Shown piece after piece: positions 59,421 to 64,000 of a DNA stretch of 64,000 bases. Every line of letters begins with the position of its first letter. The stretch's first letter is position 1. The translations under genes and the position numbers were made by a program. Source of the DNA: Siphonodentalium dalli (Eukaryota; Mollusca; Scaphopoda; Gadilida; Siphonodentaliidae); NCBI GenBank assembly GCA_032622095.1, contig CP136066.1:228724961-228788960 (forward strand). Reading direction: 5' to 3'. Below the pieces are notes generated by a model. The model had not been told where the DNA came from and searched no databases. It was given only the letters and a program-made list of their open reading frames with translations.

Positions 59421-60039
59421 AACAAAGTGATATTTCGTTCGTTACCCCGTTACCGCAAAACACGGCAAGGTTTTGTGATTGCTCCTTTTCGCATTCGGGC
59501 CAGATGAACCTCGCAGTACTTCACCATACAGCGCCTTGCACAGAGGTCTACATAGCTCAAAGTAAGCCATTGACATGTGTTTTTACCCTACCTCATTGTG
59601 CCTCTGGTTGGATATATCCATTGTCACGGGTGTATCTAAAAGGATATCCCGGGCCGGCGAGGGTAGTGGGTTGTCCCTAGGCCCTCCGTTTTTCGTGTAA
59701 TATTTTTGGGTTTTAATGGTTTTTCTTAAAAATAATAGTATGCTCTCGGAGGGCTTTTGGGGTGAATTAGGGTATGAATGGAGCCCATATTGGGAAGGTG
59801 GCTGGGGGCATGGGGTCTTTTTGTGGTGAATTGGGGGCTAAAGCTTGTTTATATTTGGTATGGTCGCGTACCCTGCTGCTTTAAAAGTTGTAGTCCGGTA
59901 AAAGGTGTAGTTGCAATTTCAATTTCGTTTATTGTCGTTGAGTTTGGTTTCTGATAAGCTATGCCAATTACAAATAGAAGAAATAAAAAATATAATTTGT
60001 AAAATGCCTATGTCAATTGATACGTATTTTAAAGAGTGT
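59421..60039. other. intergenic, nothing recognisable
   Basis: Composition falls back from GC-rich to AT-rich between 59420 and 59700. No gene, hairpin family or clear element end found. Confidence 0.3.
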
Positions 60040-61170
60040 AGTCTGAGCAGGGTTCGCGCTGGCCCAAAATGTCCAGGTGCCAACACTGTTGCCAATTGCA
60101 TTATTTTTAGAGCCACTTTATACTTTCTGTTGCCACTTTTTTCCGACCAGTATTTTTTGGTGCCACTTTTGAAAAAAAAAAACAAGCAAATTATATATTA
60201 TATGAATATATTCATTTATATAATGTCTGAATGTCCGAAGAAATCAGTAACTTTTTTTCATTTTAGAAGGGTGTTGCGTGTCTTAAATCTAACTTGCACT
60301 TACGATTCACATTTGCTGTCTGTCACGAAGGAGATATTTATGATAATTTATCACCTAACACCTACTATCAACACACAGCGTCCTAACGATGTAGACTTCA
60401 GGAAGCCCTTTGTTTGACTAATGTTTGTCAAATTGGAGTCAATAGCCGTTCTTAGTGTTATTATCGAGTAGAAATTCGAAACCATTTCACCCCCGCGATA
60501 AAATAAGTCGATCTGACATAAGCCGCGAATCTATTATACCCTTTCAATTAGGACACACTTAGCTATGTCGCGACCGGATATCGATGTGTGTTTTGTTTCC
60601 GACCGATTGACTGCAAGCTTTAGTATATGCCCGATGGGTACCAATTGCCAAATGCCAAAAAGCTAGGTGCCACTTTTTGTAGCCAATCGGGATTTTTTTG
60701 GAGCCATTTCATTTTTTTATAGCAATTTGCTAAATTGGCAATAGGCAGCGCGAACCCTGAGTCTGAGACAGCCGAGTCATCCACCGGTTCGTTAATTAGG
60801 TTCTGATCGGTGTGACAGTTTGCAGTAGGTCCCCTATTTGCGGAGGTAAATCCCCTAAAATGGTCGAAATATGTTGATTTTAATGAGGGAACGGGTGTGT
60901 ATATCGCAATTCGCGGAGGTCTCATAACATTGTCGAAATATGTTGATTTTAATGAGGGAACGGGTGCTTATATCTCAATTGATGCGTATTTTAAAGATGT
61001 TAGTCGGATACAGCCGAGTCAGCCACGGTTCGTTAATTGGTGCTGATCGGTGTCACAATTTGCAGTAGGTCCGTATTTGCGTAGGTCCCCGAATTCGCGG
61101 AGGGCACCTAAAATGGTCGAAATATGTTGATTTTAATGAAGGAACGGTTGCGTATAGGTCAATTGATATG
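60003..61170 (+). repeat. tandem ~200-330-bp repeat interrupted by a hAT-like element
   Basis: CAATTGATACGTATTTTAAA/TCAATTGATGCGTATTTTAA, ACAGCCGAGTCA.CCAC, GGTTCGTTAATT, GCTGATCGGTGT and GAAATATGTTGATTTTAATG recur at 60013-60900, 60920-61000 and 60978-61165. Confidence 0.75.
60048..60759. mobile_element. non-autonomous hAT-like element, third family
   Basis: Ends CAGGGTTCGCGCTGGCC and GGCAGCGCGAACCCTG; exact 8-bp duplication AGTCTGAG at 60040-60047 and 60760-60767. GTGCCACTTTT-type motifs occur near both ends in opposite sense. No transposase. Confidence 0.88.
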
Positions 61171-61239
61171 TATGTTAGACAAATAACGACACGATCATCA
61201 TAATAGTGGTTTGTTCTATCAATCATGTCATCAGCATCA

Positions 61240-61270
61240 TCGACATCATCATCATCATCATCATCATCGT
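61240..61270 (+). repeat. (CAT)n microsatellite
   Basis: About ten CAT/ATC units with one interruption. Confidence 0.9.
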
Positions 61271-61401
61271 AATACGGAACAAGTCTTGCGACTTTTATTC
61301 CAATAACATTATTTGCAATGTTTGTTTACAAATATATGTATCGTCATTCGATATTTACTTCTGAGTCACTTGAACATATTACTTGTCGTCGAACTCGTAT
61401 G

Positions 61402-61860
61402 TTATATAATAGAAGACTGATTTCTGTATATTTTGAATTGATCGAGTGTTGGAGCCTCAATAGTGAAGTCGTGGAGAGAGTTCCAGCTATTTACCACCCT
61501 CTGCGTGAAGAAATATTTTCCAATGGCCTTGTTAACAATGGGCATCTGTAGCTTTTTATTATGGCCGCTTGTTCTTCCTGATGAATGTCTTTCTAATAGG
61601 TCACAGGCATTGATATTGTAATGACCATTCAACAATTTATATACATCGATTAGATCTCCTCTAAATCTTCGATATTTTAAAGACATCAGATTGAATCTTA
61701 TCATTCGGTCTCGGTATCATAGAGTTTTGATTTGACGAACTAGTTTCGTTGCTTTTCTTTATATTTCTCTAACACAATGCTTTGATATTTGTGATGTGGG
61801 CTCCACGAAGAGTTACAGTATTCGATGATAGGACTGACCTGATCATGCTTATGTAGAGCG
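61402..61860 (-). mobile_element. non-LTR retrotransposon ORF2 C-terminal fragment
   Basis: The minus-strand frame 61704-61402 has SLKYRRFRGDLIDVYKLLNG, then FFTQRVVNSWNSLHDF and TLDQFKIY, the conserved tail found after the reverse transcriptase in many animal LINEs of the CR1/Jockey/Rex type. Upstream (61860-61710) YCNSSWSP-like sequence is present in another frame. The RT catalytic core is absent: a 5'-truncated, frame-broken copy. Confidence 0.68.
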
Positions 61861-62579
61861 ATTAGAAAGTGTCGATGTCCAACTTCGTGAAAGTTTTATT
61901 GACTATGCAGATGATTTGAGAAGCTTTATTGTGTTAGGATATTGTAGGAAGGCTAATCTGGCCGTGTCAAATTGAGCTATAGCGATGGGATATATCGCAG
62001 GACAACACATTTCGGGTTTTCGTTGTGTGTGTATTCGCTGGATGTCTTATAGTTGCAGTATGTAACTATTATGACCGCGTTAATTGCTTTCGATGTTTAG
62101 GTATGAACATTGGCTGGGCCATGCACTCTTGAAGAGTTTATGGCGGGAACACAATGCCTTCGATCTTTGAACCGCATTTAGAAGCTTTCTGGTGTGGTGA
62201 ATGAGAAACCTGCAGTAATAAGCCGTAGTATTTTTGTAATAATTTGAAGGATTAGTTGTTTTGGCGGAATTCTGAGGCGGAGCATTCATGTAACCAATAT
62301 ATTTTATATTATAATTTATATTTATGGCTAATAATATGATCTTGAGGGCGTTACCATTTCTGATTATGGTTTTCTTGTGCACATGTGATTTTGAGCTTCA
62401 ATTAGCTCTCAGTAGCTCCTACAGCTCTATTGTTTAAAATATTTGGTAGGTAGATAAAAACAATTTTAAAATCTGCAATTATTAAAATATCTGCTTATTT
62501 GTTTTTTGTTTTTGCATGTTTTTTTTACACTCTTCCGATGGTTGTGTCTCCCCATCAATACTTAAAGTCATGTTCTGGC

Positions 62580-62900
62580 CATTTGATTTTTTTATATATT
62601 AGTTCTTATTGTATGTATTGAATATATGTAGTTTCTTGCGGCTTCCTCAATACAATGTAAGGTTGTATGGTCATCTGTTTCGATTAGTTTTGTGCAGTCA
62701 ATCACTAGCTGGGTGAGTATTTCATATTGTTTAAGTGGTTGGTTTCCACTGTTGCACAATTTGTTTGTGAGGAGATGTTCTGTTATATCTATTATATGTT
62801 CTATCATATATTTGCTTCTTAGTATGATGGGCATTTAGCAATGAAGTGCAGTCTATCCTCAGTTTCAGTTTTATGTCCTCATGCCCTGTTCTTACTTTGT
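62580..62900 (-). mobile_element. possible second LINE ORF fragment
   Basis: The minus-strand frame at 62834-62592 (MPIILRSKYMIEHIID) preceded near 62880 by RTGHED-like sequence resembles the extreme C-terminal Cys/His segment of LINE ORF2 proteins (ED..HF...CP.. type). Decayed; could be chance. Confidence 0.3.
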
Positions 62901-63142
62901 TATCTGATTTGTTATGGATAATATAATTATATAAACTTAAAAAGGTGTTGTTCTCCTTAAATATGTCTAATGCTCGTAATGTCAGTTATTATACTGTAAA
63001 TGACATATATTATATGTAATATCTGGCGAAATCAGGTATTATACATATTTACTGAATTGTTCAGTTATTATATATAATATCTAATTATACGTTTTAACTG
63101 TAACATATGTCATCGCTTAAAGCTAGATCTATGTTTACACAG

Positions 63143-63343
63143 AAAGGAGCCGCTGCGCACGAAATAGGTCATTTGCTCGGGTTGCACCATGAACAAACTA
63201 GAGCAGACCGAGACGACTTCGTTCAAATAAACTACGAGAACATCATTCCTGGAAATGAGCATAATTTCGAAAAAAGTTCGACAAATTATTCCAGCTTTGG
63301 CACACCATACGACTACCACAGTGTCATGCACTATGGAAGATGG
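63143..63343 (+). CDS. astacin-type metalloprotease, catalytic exon
   Basis: Acceptor TTTACACAG ends at 63142 and donor GTAAGT starts at 63344; 201 nt, phase 0 to 0. It encodes the zinc-binding helix AHEIGHLLGLHHEQTRADRD (HExxHxxGxxH with the catalytic Glu) and, ~45 residues on, the Met-turn region YDYHSVMHYG with its Tyr zinc ligand. These are diagnostic for astacins (M12A), secreted zinc endopeptidases. Nearby exons with the prodomain or the C-terminal part are not seen between the LINE fragments and the window end, so this may be part of a gene running beyond 64000, or an isolated relic. The exon itself has no break. Confidence 0.82.
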
Positions 63344-63464
63344 GTAAGTATCCACAAGATATAGACCACCCCACTAAGTCGAGGAATGCATTATCTGTAT
63401 CCAACTACAGTACGGCATATTGTTACTACACTCTTAAAACAATAGGTTTTCCGCAGGTACTGAA

Positions 63465-63680
63465 CTTGTCCCGTGGGGAGTACCAAATTGTTGGTACTCC
63501 GGAGTACCAAATATTGTACTCTGGATTACCAAATATTGTTGGTACTCTGGAGTATCAGATACCCAGGTACTCTGGAGTACAGGTACTGTGGAGTACACCA
63601 TCGGGTACTCTAGAGTACCAAATATTTAGGTACAATACAAAGTACCTAGATATTTGGTACTCTAGAGTACGAAATAGATA
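63465..63680 (+). repeat. array of GGTACTCTGGAGTACC-type palindromes
   Basis: About ten imperfect units of GTACTC.GGAGTACC / AGTACCAAATATTGTTGG, each a short palindrome, spaced 15-30 bp, just downstream of the astacin exon donor. Confidence 0.8.
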
Positions 63681-63784
63681 GGTACTATGTGGAGAACCTG
63701 CCCATGTACCAAGCTTTTGAAATAAGGAAAAAATTCGACGGCAAATTTAACGATGTGGCATGCTATTCTAAATGATGCCACGGC

Positions 63785-64000
63785 GTTTAAACATCTAATT
63801 AAGTACAAAAAACACCAATCGGCGATTTAATTAAACATCTAATTAAGTGCAGAACACCAATCGGCGATTTAATTAAACATCTAATTAAGTACAAAACACA
63901 AATCGGCGATTTAATTAAACATCTAATTAAGTGCGAAACACCAATCGGCGATTTAATTAAACATATAATTAAGTGCAAAAGACCAATCGGCGATTTAATT
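63785..64000 (+). repeat. 42-bp tandem array, continues past the window
   Basis: Unit CATCTAATTAAGTGCAAAAC plus ACCAATCGGCGATTTAATTAAA, five copies before the window ends, with a few substitutions (GTAC/GTGC). Confidence 0.93.

Noticed and set aside
61318-61551. Plus-strand frame at 61.3 kb
   Set aside because: Antisense to the LINE C-terminal fragment.

Overview
This is animal genomic DNA: it has GT-AG introns, modular secreted-protein exons and a dense load of transposon debris. The repeat style (TTAA-flanked and TA-flanked foldback MITEs, non-LTR ends with a (TATCC)n tail, hAT-like non-autonomous elements with 8-bp duplications) fits a marine lophotrochozoan such as a mollusc. That placement is inference; nothing here names the species.

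From 1246 to 47613 the + strand carries the 3' part of one large gene for a papilin/lacunin-type extracellular-matrix protein. I placed twelve exons by splice sites, phase and domain content. They encode an acidic linker, seven Kunitz (BPTI) domains (three of them in one 843-bp exon), a Cys-rich linker module, three Ig domains (the first split by a phase-2 intron) and a C-terminal PLAC domain with a strongly basic tail and the stop codon at 47611. Almost every junction is phase 1, so exons can be shuffled without a frameshift. The gene's 5' end lies outside the window. None of the seven Kunitz domains has Lys or Arg at the expected P1 position, so a structural role is more likely than trypsin inhibition.

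The introns are filled with repeats. Main families: A, a ~217-bp near-perfect palindrome with TA ends (more than a dozen copies); three TTAA-flanked MITE families with different terminal repeats that share one hairpin module; F, a foldback family with CAAGYCT-like ends and 8-bp duplications; hAT-like elements at 4451, 42114, 45012 and 60048 with exact 8-bp duplications; a TIR element with a 9-bp duplication at 17147; a very long inverted repeat at 34963-36420; and several minisatellites (8.5, 25.5, 49.8 and 63.8 kb). A less usual pattern is that several exons are flanked by partial tandem copies of their own edges (splice site plus part of the exon) at 3.7, 6.2, 7.4-7.8, 8.2, 39.7-40.0 and 44.9-46.0 kb.

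From 47.6 to 55.3 kb no gene is visible, only repeats, a LINE-like 3' end and a 100-N assembly gap. At about 55.35-59.4 kb base composition jumps to GC-rich and there is a decayed virus-like or Polinton-like island: an integrase C-terminal part on + and, convergently on -, a broken coding region with family-B DNA polymerase, SF1 helicase and HNH nuclease motifs in that order. The rest holds another hAT-like element, LINE fragments on the - strand, one well-conserved astacin catalytic exon (63143-63343, +) and two repeat arrays at the right edge.
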